Source of the DNA: Merdicola sp905200315
GTDB taxonomy: Bacteria > Bacillota > Clostridia > TANB77 > CAG-508
Reading direction: 5' to 3'
Assembly (NCBI GenBank): GCA_902461935.1
Contig: CABPZP010000007.1
Coordinates: 17,184 to 81,183 of the forward strand
DNA length: 64,000 nucleotides
Positions 36,025 to 42,827 of the stretch are shown in pieces (the first letter of the stretch is position 1; each line of letters begins with the position of its first letter). A program made the position numbers and the translations under genes. Below the pieces are notes generated by a model, which was given only the letters and a program-made list of their open reading frames with translations, was not told the DNA's origin and did no database searches.

Positions 36025-37730
36025 TTTGTCTCCTTCTTAAAATATGGAATCATTTTTAATTTGGTAGGTGGTAAAATCATATTTCCATTAGAAAGAAAGC
36101 CTAAACAAGAGAATGTTTCTAAATTTTGAGTGAAAAAATTATAATCATAAATATAATCATTTTGTATTTGAGTGCTAATACTTTCTGATATATTTGATTT
36201 TTTTGAAAGAAAAGAATTGAAAATAAAATTATAGTTTGTTTCATTTGAATTTTCAGAAATACTTTTTAAAATTTTCTTTTTATCTTCTTTGCCAATTTGT
36301 TTTTGCACATTTTCTATAGTGAAGATATCATCAGTTCTAAACCATAATTTATTAATTAAATTTTGAACTATAACTTTTGTAGAATTTTCATCATGAAGAG
36401 TATTCAAAATAGAAGAATAACTTTGTGTTGCAACAATATTTATACATTTTGCCTCTCTAGACTGAGAAAAAAAGTCAGCATCTGTTGAAGTTACATATTC
36501 ATGAAATTCATCACATATAAAACAAACAGTTCTAAGATTGTTTTTGTTGTATTTTAATCTTGTCATTACCTCAGTTTGAAAATCTAGTTTTAAATATGTA
36601 GCTATAATTTTAGCTAAATTTTTATATTCAAAAATATTCATGCATAATACAACAATTTTTCCTTTATTAAAAACCTCATTAAAATTTTTAAAAGATAACG
36701 AATTTTTATCAGAAGAAAAAGTATTTAAAACATCATAATCAGAAATAAAAACATTAGTTATTCTTGTTATTTCTGACTTTAAAATATTTAAAGTTCTATC
36801 ATCTAAAGAAAAAAATTCTTTTTCTAAAAAATTAATTGAAGATAAAACATCATAAATTTTGTATTTATCTAATTTTCCTTTTCTAAATAATTTACGTATA
36901 TAAATTATTTTTTCCATATAATATTTTTTAGAAGAAATTAATTCATGAAGTTCTTTAAATGTAACATAGCCATTATTATATATTCTACAAAATTTAATAC
37001 ATTCTGTTAATATTTGTTCAACTTTATCTAACCAATAACTTTCTGAATTATTAGGAGAAAATAAAGTTAAAATGGTTTTAAGTCTATTTGCTAGAACAAT
37101 AGGTGATATATTGGGTTTATGAACGGGATTATACTTTTCACCAGAAAATAAACTAATAACTATTAAATCTTTTTCTCTATTATATTTTTTTGCGTATTCT
37201 TTTACTTGAAAATACATATTACCTTTTACATCTAAAATAAGCATACCTAATTTTTCATTTATATTATTGCTTTTGTACGAAATTAATTGTTCAAGAAAAG
37301 GGTAAATTGCCGAGGCTGTTTTTCCACTACCTATTGTTCCTGTTACTAAAATATTTTGAAATAAACTTTTTTCACATAAATATATTGGAAATCGTGTAGT
37401 AGAATCTAATCCAATTAATAAATTCAAATTAGAGTTATTATAAGTAATAGGAATTTGTTTATTTGATTCTATATTATTATTTGGAAATAATTTGTTATAT
37501 AGTATATTTAAAAGAATGGTATTTGAAATAATAAAAATAAAAATTGAATAAAATTTTAATAATTTCCAAAAAAAAGGGTGTAAAGTACAAATATCAAAAG
37601 GGGTTAAAGTATATGGTATAATAATAGTTTTATAAAAAAATATTTTATGGAAAAATATAAGATATAATATAGAAAGAAGTAAGCAAAAAGTAAAAATAAA
37701 TGCTTTTTTAGATATAAATATAATATTCAG
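36021..37730 (-). CDS. VirD4/TraG-like coupling ATPase, non-AUG start
   Basis: About 569 residues. Two N-terminal membrane segments (about 7-33 and 62-85) lead to IGLDSTTRFPIYL, Walker A VTGTIGSGKTAS and Walker B FICDEFHEYV. FSQSREAKCINIVATQS follows, as in VirD4/TraG coupling proteins that bring substrate to the channel. The frame is open from a TAG at about 37744. The first 101 codons contain no Met codon and no ATG, GTG or TTG until TTG at 37427, which would remove both membrane segments. AGGTAGG at 37744-37738 is seven bases before CTG (37730); ATT at 37733 is the alternative. The protein family is certain, the start codon is inferred. Confidence 0.8.
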   Translation of the reverse strand: MNIIFISKKAFIFTFCLLLSILYLIFFHKIFFYKTIIIPYTLTPFDICTLHPFFWKLLKFYSIFIFIISNTILLNILYNKLFPNNNIESNKQIPITYNNSNLNLLIGLDSTTRFPIYLCEKSLFQNILVTGTIGSGKTASAIYPFLEQLISYKSNNINEKLGMLILDVKGNMYFQVKEYAKKYNREKDLIVISLFSGEKYNPVHKPNISPIVLANRLKTILTLFSPNNSESYWLDKVEQILTECIKFCRIYNNGYVTFKELHELISSKKYYMEKIIYIRKLFRKGKLDKYKIYDVLSSINFLEKEFFSLDDRTLNILKSEITRITNVFISDYDVLNTFSSDKNSLSFKNFNEVFNKGKIVVLCMNIFEYKNLAKIIATYLKLDFQTEVMTRLKYNKNNLRTVCFICDEFHEYVTSTDADFFSQSREAKCINIVATQSYSSILNTLHDENSTKVIVQNLINKLWFRTDDIFTIENVQKQIGKEDKKKILKSISENSNETNYNFIFNSFLSKKSNISESISTQIQNDYIYDYNFFTQNLETFSCLGFLSNGNMILPPTKLKMIPYFKKETK

Positions 37731-37747
37731 AATAACACCTACCTAAG

Positions 37748-37885
37748 TTAAATTTTAAATTTTTTTAGTTTTGTACCTTGTTTTGAAAAGAAGAAATAAT
37801 TACTGAAAAAAATATAAATTGAATAAAAAGTAAAAAAAGAATTTATAATAATAGAAACAAAAAATAAATTTAATAATTTAAAAAT
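37748..37885 (-). CDS. Small basic membrane protein, AUU start, first in the secretion operon
   Basis: A 45-codon frame with one Phe/Ile-rich membrane segment (FFVSIIINSFFTFYSIY) and a basic tail ending KLKKFKI. It has no ATG. GGTAGG (37898-37893) lies seven bases before ATT at 37885, the same geometry as before the VirD4-like gene. The stop at 37748 overlaps the start region of that gene. Function unknown. It could be a small subunit or a leader peptide. Confidence 0.4.
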   Translation of the reverse strand: MFKLLNLFFVSIIINSFFTFYSIYIFFSNYFFFSKQGTKLKKFKI

Positions 37886-37917
37886 AAAATCACCTACCAA
37901 AATAAAAATGTAAACAA

Positions 37918-37946
37918 ATATTATACAAAATATTAATATATGTCTA
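37918..37946 (-). promoter_or_regulatory. Promoter of the VirD4-primosome operon
   Basis: On the minus strand TAGACA (37946-37941) with TATAAT 15 bases downstream (37925-37920) or TAATAT 17 bases downstream. It lies about 35 bases before the small membrane ORF and is divergent from the gene at 38006. Confidence 0.5.
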
Positions 37947-38005
37947 TACTTTTTTTTAAAAAAGTGATAAAATGTAAGACATATTTCGACAAAAGGAGGA
38001 AAGAT

Positions 38006-38191
38006 ATGAAAATAGAAAAAACTACAAAAATTGGTGAATTACTAGAAGCAGCTCCAGAAAAAGCAGAAATTTTATTATCTGCAGGAATGCATTGTTTAGG
38101 ATGCCCAGCATCACAAGCAGAAACATTAGAAGAAGCTTGCATGGTACATGGAATAGATGTTGAAGAATTGCTTGTAGAATTAAATAAATAA
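38006..38191 (+). CDS. DUF1858 / HCP-associated redox disulfide protein
   Basis: A 61-residue protein consisting of one DUF1858 domain, with KIGELLEAAPEKAEILLSAG followed by MHCLGCPAS, a CxxC pair two-cysteine motif, and LEEACMVHGID. Such small proteins are often encoded near hybrid-cluster proteins and are thought to act in redox or cluster chemistry; no such partner is seen here. The start is the ATG at 38006 with AAAGGAGG six to seven bases upstream; a longer frame from 37940 has no site. Single-gene unit, divergent from the secretion operon. Confidence 0.85.
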   Translation: MKIEKTTKIGELLEAAPEKAEILLSAGMHCLGCPASQAETLEEACMVHGIDVEELLVELNK

Positions 38192-38221
38192 TAGTATAAA
38201 CTATAGGAATGTTCTAGTTTA

Positions 38222-38262
38222 GATGTAGGAGTCGGCATACTTAGAAAAATAACGACTTTGGA
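38222..38262. repeat. Dispersed hairpin repeat, decayed copy
   Basis: GATGTAGGAGTCGGCATACTT followed by a broken right arm (AACGACTTTGG), a degraded version of the TGTAGGGGTCGGCG unit. The remaining 38263-38437 is AT-rich with no gene seen. Confidence 0.55.
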
Positions 38263-38437
38263 AGTTCTCATATGCACGGCTCCGAAATATTTGAGACAAC
38301 AAGTATATCATAATTCAAAAGTTATACTAATCTTATTGAAAGTACTTATATAATTTGTACCGTATATGGATATTATGGTTTCATAAGGTAAGTTTTCTAT
38401 GTAATTCAAAAAAATTCAAAAAAATTTTAAAAAAATG

Positions 38438-38466
38438 TTGACAATTACAGAAAAATAGTGTAATAT
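38438..38466 (+). promoter_or_regulatory. Promoter of the tRNA-Lys-Glu-Thr operon
   Basis: TTGACA at 38438-38443, a 17-base spacer and TAATAT at 38461-38466, 30 bases before tRNA-Lys. Confidence 0.8.
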
Positions 38467-38496
38467 ATAGAAGCGTTGTTAATAAACAACTTATGT

Positions 38497-38572
38497 GGGC
38501 TATTAGCTCAGGTGGTAGAGCACTTGACTTTTAATCAAGTTGTCCCGCGTTCGAGTCGCGGATAGCTCACCA
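38497..38572 (+). tRNA. tRNA-Lys (anticodon UUU)
   Basis: A 76-base cloverleaf with acceptor GGGCTAT/ATAGCTC (one G-U), encoded CCA, T-loop TTCGAGT and anticodon loop CTTTTAA. The anticodon is TTT. Confidence 0.95.
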
Positions 38573-38575
38573 AAA

Positions 38576-38605
38576 GCAAATACTAATTTTAGAATTAGTA
38601 TTTGT
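38576..38605. other. Hairpin between tRNA-Lys and tRNA-Glu
   Basis: A 13-bp stem (AAATACTAATT/AATTAGTATTT core, TTAG loop) followed by a T-rich stretch. It may be a processing signal or a weak terminator inside the tRNA operon. Confidence 0.6.
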
Positions 38606-38613
38606 TTATTTAA

Positions 38614-38688
38614 GGCCCCGTGGTCAAGCGGTTAAGACATCGCCCTTTCACGGCGGAGACATGGGTTCGATTCCCGTACGGGTCACCA
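38614..38688 (+). tRNA. tRNA-Glu (anticodon UUC)
   Basis: A 75-base cloverleaf with encoded CCA, anticodon loop CTTTCAC (TTC) and T-loop TTCGATT. The acceptor 5' strand GGCCCCG pairs fully with the 3' strand ACGGGTC only over the first five positions; the last two (C6, G7) face C and A. The usual Glu sequence has G6 and U7 here. Confidence 0.9.
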
Positions 38689-38700
38689 ATTTAATATTTT

Positions 38701-38777
38701 GCCACTTTAGCTCAGTTGGCCAGAGCACCGCACTTGTAATGCGGGGGTCCTCAGTTCGAATCTGAGAAGTGGCTCCA
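38701..38777 (+). tRNA. tRNA-Thr (anticodon UGU)
   Basis: A 77-base cloverleaf with acceptor GCCACTT/AAGTGGC, encoded CCA, anticodon loop CTTGTAA (TGT) and T-arm TCAG-TTCGAAT-CTGA. Its positions 38722-38747 recur inverted at 39467-39492. Confidence 0.95.
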
Positions 38778-38782
38778 TAATT

Positions 38783-38821
38783 GTCAGTAGTTTTGCAATA
38801 AGCTTAATTACTGGCTTTTTT
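38783..38821 (+). terminator. Terminator of the tRNA operon
   Basis: GTCAGTA (38783-38789) pairs with TACTGGC (38809-38815), with one G-U pair, and a T-run follows. Confidence 0.75.
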
Positions 38822-38845
38822 ATATAATAGAAAAATTCTATTTTG

Positions 38846-38870
38846 GATGTAGGGGTCGACATTCTTAAGG
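38846..38870. repeat. Dispersed hairpin repeat, truncated copy
   Basis: GATGTAGGGGTCGACATTCTT without a complementary right arm. It is the left half of the repeat family. Confidence 0.55.
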
Positions 38871-39017
38871 AGATTTGCATAACAATTACATATTATTATA
38901 TACAGTATAAAATATATCAAAATTTCAGAATAAAAATGATGACAATTAAGAATTTGCTCCCACATTATGTAATATTACACAAAAAAATAAAAATATAATA
39001 TTTTCTAGAATTTTTAG

Positions 39018-39129
39018 TTTGAAAAAATTTATATAATATATTAGTATTTAATTACAAAATAAATTTGTTTGATTACCAACGGTCAAATTTGTAGATGTAT
39101 GTGTATCCGGAAATGCACATACTTTTTTT
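39018..39129 (+). ncRNA. Possible small RNA ending in an intrinsic terminator
   Basis: TATAAT at 39033-39038 is followed by an AAATTTG/CAAATTT stem (39061-39067 with 39084-39090) and a GTATGTG/CACATAC stem (39097-39103 with 39116-39122) with a 12-base loop. A run of seven T follows. No open frame lies between. The -35 element is not clear. The terminator is the firm part; the RNA is inferred. Confidence 0.35.
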
Positions 39130-39156
39130 GTATTATAGGAAATTATTATTTTTTAT

Positions 39157-39186
39157 TGTAGGGGCGGACGCCTCTGTCCGCCCACG
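39157..39186. repeat. Dispersed hairpin repeat, intact copy
   Basis: TGTAGGGGCGGACGCCTCT followed by GTCCGCCCACG. The stem GGGCGGAC/GTCCGCCC is perfect. It matches the inverted copy at 11552-11591. Confidence 0.8.
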
Positions 39187-39199
39187 TATAAAAATAAAA

Positions 39200-39331
39200 T
39201 TATTCATTAAATGCAATTTTAATATCTTCTATAGCTTGTAATAATTCAATTTTTTCATTATCATTAAAATTTTATTTAGAAAAATCAATTATTTACTGTA
39301 TATTTTTAATATTATTTCTAAACTTACTCAT
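39200..39331 (-). pseudogene. Decayed short reading frame with two in-frame stops
   Basis: From the ATG at 39331 a 43-codon frame reads MSKFRNNIKNIQ, stop, IIDFSK, stop, then NFNDNEKIELLQAIEDIKIAFNE and the final TAA. The last part has ordinary coding character, so a broken small gene is plausible. I cannot assign a family. It lies between tRNA-Thr and its inverted fragment. Confidence 0.35.
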
Positions 39332-39466
39332 CCAATTATGTATTGAAACGATTCAAATGTGAAAATGATTTGCTTTTTCTTCCTATAAATATTGAAATAT
39401 CAATAAAAAACAAGTATAATTGCTTATACCAAGTAATTTCAAGAATTGTTCACATTATAAAACGAG

Positions 39467-39492
39467 CCCCCGCATTACAAGTGCGGTGCTCT
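39467..39492 (-). repeat. 26-bp inverted copy of the tRNA-Thr anticodon region
   Basis: The reverse complement of 39467-39492 equals tRNA-Thr positions 38722-38747 (AGAGCACCGC...CGGGGG, covering part of the D-arm and the whole anticodon arm). Tags of this kind often mark integrase attachment sites, but those are normally direct repeats. No integrase lies within the 720 bases between. It may be the trace of an element that was excised or inverted. Confidence 0.7.
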
Positions 39493-39524
39493 CTAATAAT
39501 AAAAATTAAAAAAGGAGAAAATTT

Positions 39525-40250
39525 ATGAAAACAGCTATTATTACAGGAGGAGCACGAGGAATAGGCAAGGCTATATCAATAGCATTAGCAAAGAACGGGT
39601 ATAATGTAGTAATTAATTATAATACTTCTGAAAAACAAGCTTTAGAATTACAAGAATATATAGAAAAAAGTAATAGAATAGCAGAAATTTTTAAGGCTGA
39701 TTTAACAAAAAGAGAAGAAGTAAAAAGATTAATTCAATTCACAATACAAAAATTTAAAACAATAGATGTGCTAATTAATAATGCAGGAATTAGTTTAATT
39801 AAGCTATTTACAGATTATACAGATGATGATTGGCATAATATAATAAATAGTAATTTATATTCAGCTTTTTGTACAACTCAAGAGGTATCAAAATTTATGA
39901 TAAATAAAAAACAAGGATGTATAATAAATATTTCTTCAATATGGGGAGAAATTGGAGCTTCTTGCGAGTGTTTATATTCTATTACTAAGGCTGGAGTAGA
40001 TGCATTAACTAAATCTTTAGCAAAAGAATTAGGTCCATCAAATATTAGAGTAAATTCAATTGCTCCAGGCATTATAAATACAAAAATGAATAGCAATTTA
40101 AATAAAAAAGAAATAGAAGAAATAAAGGAAGAAATTCCTTTAGAGAGAATTGGAGAACCAGAAGATATTGCGAAATGTGTTGAATGGCTTATAGAAGATA
40201 CCTATACAACAGGGCAGGTAATTTCTATAAATGGTGGCTGGTCAATTTAA
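39525..40250 (+). CDS. SDR-family oxidoreductase, FabG-like
   Basis: A 241-residue short-chain dehydrogenase. It shows the cofactor motif TGGARGIGKAI, VLINNAGIS, the catalytic Ser (NISSIWGEIG) with YSITKAG (Tyr-x-x-x-Lys), NSIAPGIINT and the C-terminal TGQVISINGGWSI. The chain resembles 3-oxoacyl-ACP reductases (FabG), but it is isolated from fatty-acid genes, so the substrate is open. AAAAGGAG precedes the ATG. Single gene with a strong terminator downstream. Confidence 0.9.
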   Translation: MKTAIITGGARGIGKAISIALAKNGYNVVINYNTSEKQALELQEYIEKSNRIAEIFKADLTKREEVKRLIQFTIQKFKTIDVLINNAGISLIKLFTDYTDDDWHNIINSNLYSAFCTTQEVSKFMINKKQGCIINISSIWGEIGASCECLYSITKAGVDALTKSLAKELGPSNIRVNSIAPGIINTKMNSNLNKKEIEEIKEEIPLERIGEPEDIAKCVEWLIEDTYTTGQVISINGGWSI

Positions 40251-40260
40251 AGAATGCAAT

Positions 40261-40289
40261 AAAAAAAATGGCCTTTGGCCATTTTTTTT
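40261..40289. terminator. Bidirectional terminator
   Basis: An A-run, TGGCC-TTT-GGCCA and a T-run, a perfect stem between the SDR gene and the convergent gene at 40298. Confidence 0.9.
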
Positions 40290-40297
40290 ATCTTATT

Positions 40298-40768
40298 TTA
40301 TTCTTCTGTTATTTTTCTTTTATAATTTCCAGATAATATTTTTGGTACATATTTTATTAACTTATAAACAGCTAAACGAATTTTTTTACTCCATATATAA
40401 GATTTTCTAAGTCTATGAGGTTTACTTAAAGAAAATTCGTTATTTTCAACAGCTATTAAATCTGTACATACTTTTTCTATTGGAAAAATATAATTTTCTC
40501 CATTATTATTATCCCATACATCTTCACTATTTTTAAAACAGAAATTAAAAGACTCGCTATCTGGTAAAGTTATTTCAGCTTGATAACCTAAATCTGTTTT
40601 TTTCATTTCTATATCATTAACATTTTCCCAAGAAGGACCAAAACCATAATGTAAAAAAATATTTCCTTCATAGTCATCTTGAAATAAACTTCCTGTATAA
40701 GAAAGCTTTATTGTAGTGTTTTCAACTAATTTATCTGTATTAAAAAAAATATTTTTAGTTAGTTCCAT
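40298..40768 (-). CDS. Starch/glycogen-binding-like (CBM25/26-type) protein
   Basis: A 156-residue intracellular protein. The central part has the pattern of CBM25/CBM26-type starch-binding modules: IKLSYTGSLF, NIFLHYGFGPSWENV, LGYQAEITLPDSESFNFCF and NSEDVWDNNNGENYIFPI. There is no signal peptide, so it would bind storage polysaccharide inside the cell or have another ligand. The C-terminus is basic and amphipathic (IRLAVYKLIKYVPKIL), perhaps membrane-associated. The start is the ATG at 40768, seven bases after AAGGAG; the longer frame from 40804 lacks a site. Confidence 0.7.
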   Translation of the reverse strand: MELTKNIFFNTDKLVENTTIKLSYTGSLFQDDYEGNIFLHYGFGPSWENVNDIEMKKTDLGYQAEITLPDSESFNFCFKNSEDVWDNNNGENYIFPIEKVCTDLIAVENNEFSLSKPHRLRKSYIWSKKIRLAVYKLIKYVPKILSGNYKRKITEE

Positions 40769-40914
40769 AATTGTTCTCCTTATTTGTCTTTTGAATATAA
40801 TCAATTATACCATTAAAAAAATATTATTCAAGTAAATTTTAGAAAAAAATAAAATATATTGTAAAAAAATATTTTTTATGATAGTATTTTATCGAAAAAG
40901 ATAGGGGAGTTAAT

Positions 40915-42639
40915 ATGGAAGAAAATAAAAAAGAAGAAAAATTTAAATTTGTAAAAAATGTAACAAATAATAAGAAAAAAATAATATTAACAAGTATTAT
41001 AATTATAGTTGCATTTATATTAATAACATTGTATTGCACAATATTTGCACTATTAAACATAAATAATACTAAAATTATTAGTGGGGTAAAAATAAATAAT
41101 ATTGATATTTCTAATTTAACACAAGAAGAAGCTAAAGAAAAAGTACAAAAGTTAGTAGATGAAAAGAAGAAAGAAAATATAAAATTACAAAAAGATGACT
41201 TTGAAAATGATTTAAGTGTTGAACAATTAGAAGTTAACTATGAGGTAGATAGTGCAATAGAACAAGCTTATAATATAGGAAGATCAAACAATATTATAAA
41301 AAACAATTTTGAAATAATGAAATGCAAAAATAAAGAAAAAAATATAGAATTAAATTTTCAATATAATGAAGAAAATTTAAAAAATATAATAACTGAAATA
41401 AACGGAAGTATACCAGGAGCAGGCAAGGAAACATCTTACTTTATAGAAGATAAAAATTTAATAATTACAAAAGGAACAAAAGGAAATGCTATAAATGAAG
41501 AGGAATTAAAGGATGTTGTAAAACAAGATTTAAGCAAAATAGAAGAAAAAGAGCAAACAATAGAGATTCCAGTGCAAGAAAAAGAGCCAGATGCAATAGA
41601 CATTGAAAAAATTTACAACGAAATACATACTGAAGCTAAAGATGCATATTACACTAAAGATCCATTTACAATCTACCCACATGTAAATGGAGTAGATTTT
41701 GCAATAAGTATGGATGAAGCTAAAAAAATTATTCAAGAAGATAAAACAGAATATACAATTCCTCTAAAAATAACTGTTCCTAGTATAACAACAGATAAAT
41801 TAGGTTCAGAAGCTTTTCCAGATTTATTAGGTTCATATTCAACTAAATATGATGGCGGAAATTCTGATAGAACAACAAATTTAAGAATAGCAATAAATAA
41901 AATAAATGGTACTGTAGTAAATCCAGGCCAAACATTTTCATATAACACAACATTAGGAGAAAGAAGTGTTGCTGCAGGATATAAAGAAGCAAAAGTTTAT
42001 CAAGGTGGAAAAGTAGTTGATGGAATTGGTGGAGGAATATGTCAAATATCATCTACACTTTACAATGCAGTAGTATATGCAAATTTAGACATAGTAAGTA
42101 GAAAAAATCATGGATTTATGACATCATACGCTGGAGCAGGAAGAGATGCAACAGTTGTATATGGAGCTATAGATTTTAAATTTAAAAATACAAGAAAATA
42201 TCCAATAAAAATAGTAGGAAGTGTAAAAAATGGAATTGCAAAAGTAGATATATATGGAGCAAAAGAAGAAACAGAATATAAAGTAGAATTTCAAACAAAT
42301 GTAACAGAAACAATACCATATAATATAACATATATAGATGATGAAACTCTTCCTATTGGCAAAGAAGTAGTTGAACAAAAAGGTGCAAACGGATGTAAAA
42401 GCGTAACATATAAAATATTATATTTAAACGGAGCAGTAGTATCAAAAAAAGTTTTATCAACAGACACATATAATGCAATGGAAAGAGTTATAAGAAGAGG
42501 AGTAGCAGCGCAAATAGCAGAGCCAGTTCAGCAACCAGCAGAAGAGCCAACAACTACACCCGTACCTGATCCAACACCAGATCCAACAACTCCTGGCACC
42601 AATACAACAACAGAAAATACAGTAACGACAACGGAATAA
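40915..42639 (+). CDS. VanW-family membrane-anchored envelope protein
   Basis: A 574-residue protein with one N-terminal membrane segment (about 22-45). A peptidoglycan-binding-4-type region follows (about 50-270, two SNLTQEEAKEKVQKL-type repeats), then a VanW domain (about 310-440: GQTFSYNTTLGERS, YQGGKVVDGIGGGICQISSTLYN, RKNHGF). A G5-like beta domain comes next, then a Pro/Thr-rich tail (TTTPVPDPTPDPTTPG) from about 535. It probably faces outward and associates with cell wall. GGGGAG precedes the ATG. Resistance is not implied; VanW homologues are common in susceptible Clostridia. Confidence 0.85.
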   Translation: MEENKKEEKFKFVKNVTNNKKKIILTSIIIIVAFILITLYCTIFALLNINNTKIISGVKINNIDISNLTQEEAKEKVQKLVDEKKKENIKLQKDDFENDLSVEQLEVNYEVDSAIEQAYNIGRSNNIIKNNFEIMKCKNKEKNIELNFQYNEENLKNIITEINGSIPGAGKETSYFIEDKNLIITKGTKGNAINEEELKDVVKQDLSKIEEKEQTIEIPVQEKEPDAIDIEKIYNEIHTEAKDAYYTKDPFTIYPHVNGVDFAISMDEAKKIIQEDKTEYTIPLKITVPSITTDKLGSEAFPDLLGSYSTKYDGGNSDRTTNLRIAINKINGTVVNPGQTFSYNTTLGERSVAAGYKEAKVYQGGKVVDGIGGGICQISSTLYNAVVYANLDIVSRKNHGFMTSYAGAGRDATVVYGAIDFKFKNTRKYPIKIVGSVKNGIAKVDIYGAKEETEYKVEFQTNVTETIPYNITYIDDETLPIGKEVVEQKGANGCKSVTYKILYLNGAVVSKKVLSTDTYNAMERVIRRGVAAQIAEPVQQPAEEPTTTPVPDPTPDPTTPGTNTTTENTVTTTE

Positions 42640-42666
42640 AAAGCAAATTAATAAAAAAAGTGTTTT

Positions 42667-42820
42667 GGCCACAGGGGCAGAATTAAGGTATCTGCACCTA
42701 TGGCGTTTGACAATAATTTTATAGCAATATAATAATATTTGTGTAAAATATAATTATAATAAAATTATAGGGGCGACCATTGGTTGCCTTTTATATCTTT
42801 TTTAGTGGTCAATGACTGCT
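42667..42820. repeat. Cluster of three dispersed hairpin elements
   Basis: An imperfect hairpin GCCACAGGGGCAGA...TCTGCACCTATGGC (42668-42704), then TATAGGGGCGACCATTGGTTGCC (42766-42788), then AGTGGTCA-ATGACTGCT (42804-42820), whose stem keeps pairing through two G-U pairs. Confidence 0.6.
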
Positions 42821-42827
42821 GAAAATA

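Noticed and set aside
25598..37885. An integrative conjugative element
   Set aside because: No relaxase, integrase, attachment repeats or compositional break, and gyrA and primosome genes lie among the secretion genes.
39343..39528. A 61-codon plus-strand frame before the SDR gene
   Set aside because: It runs through the inverted tRNA-Thr fragment, has no binding site and no recognisable features.
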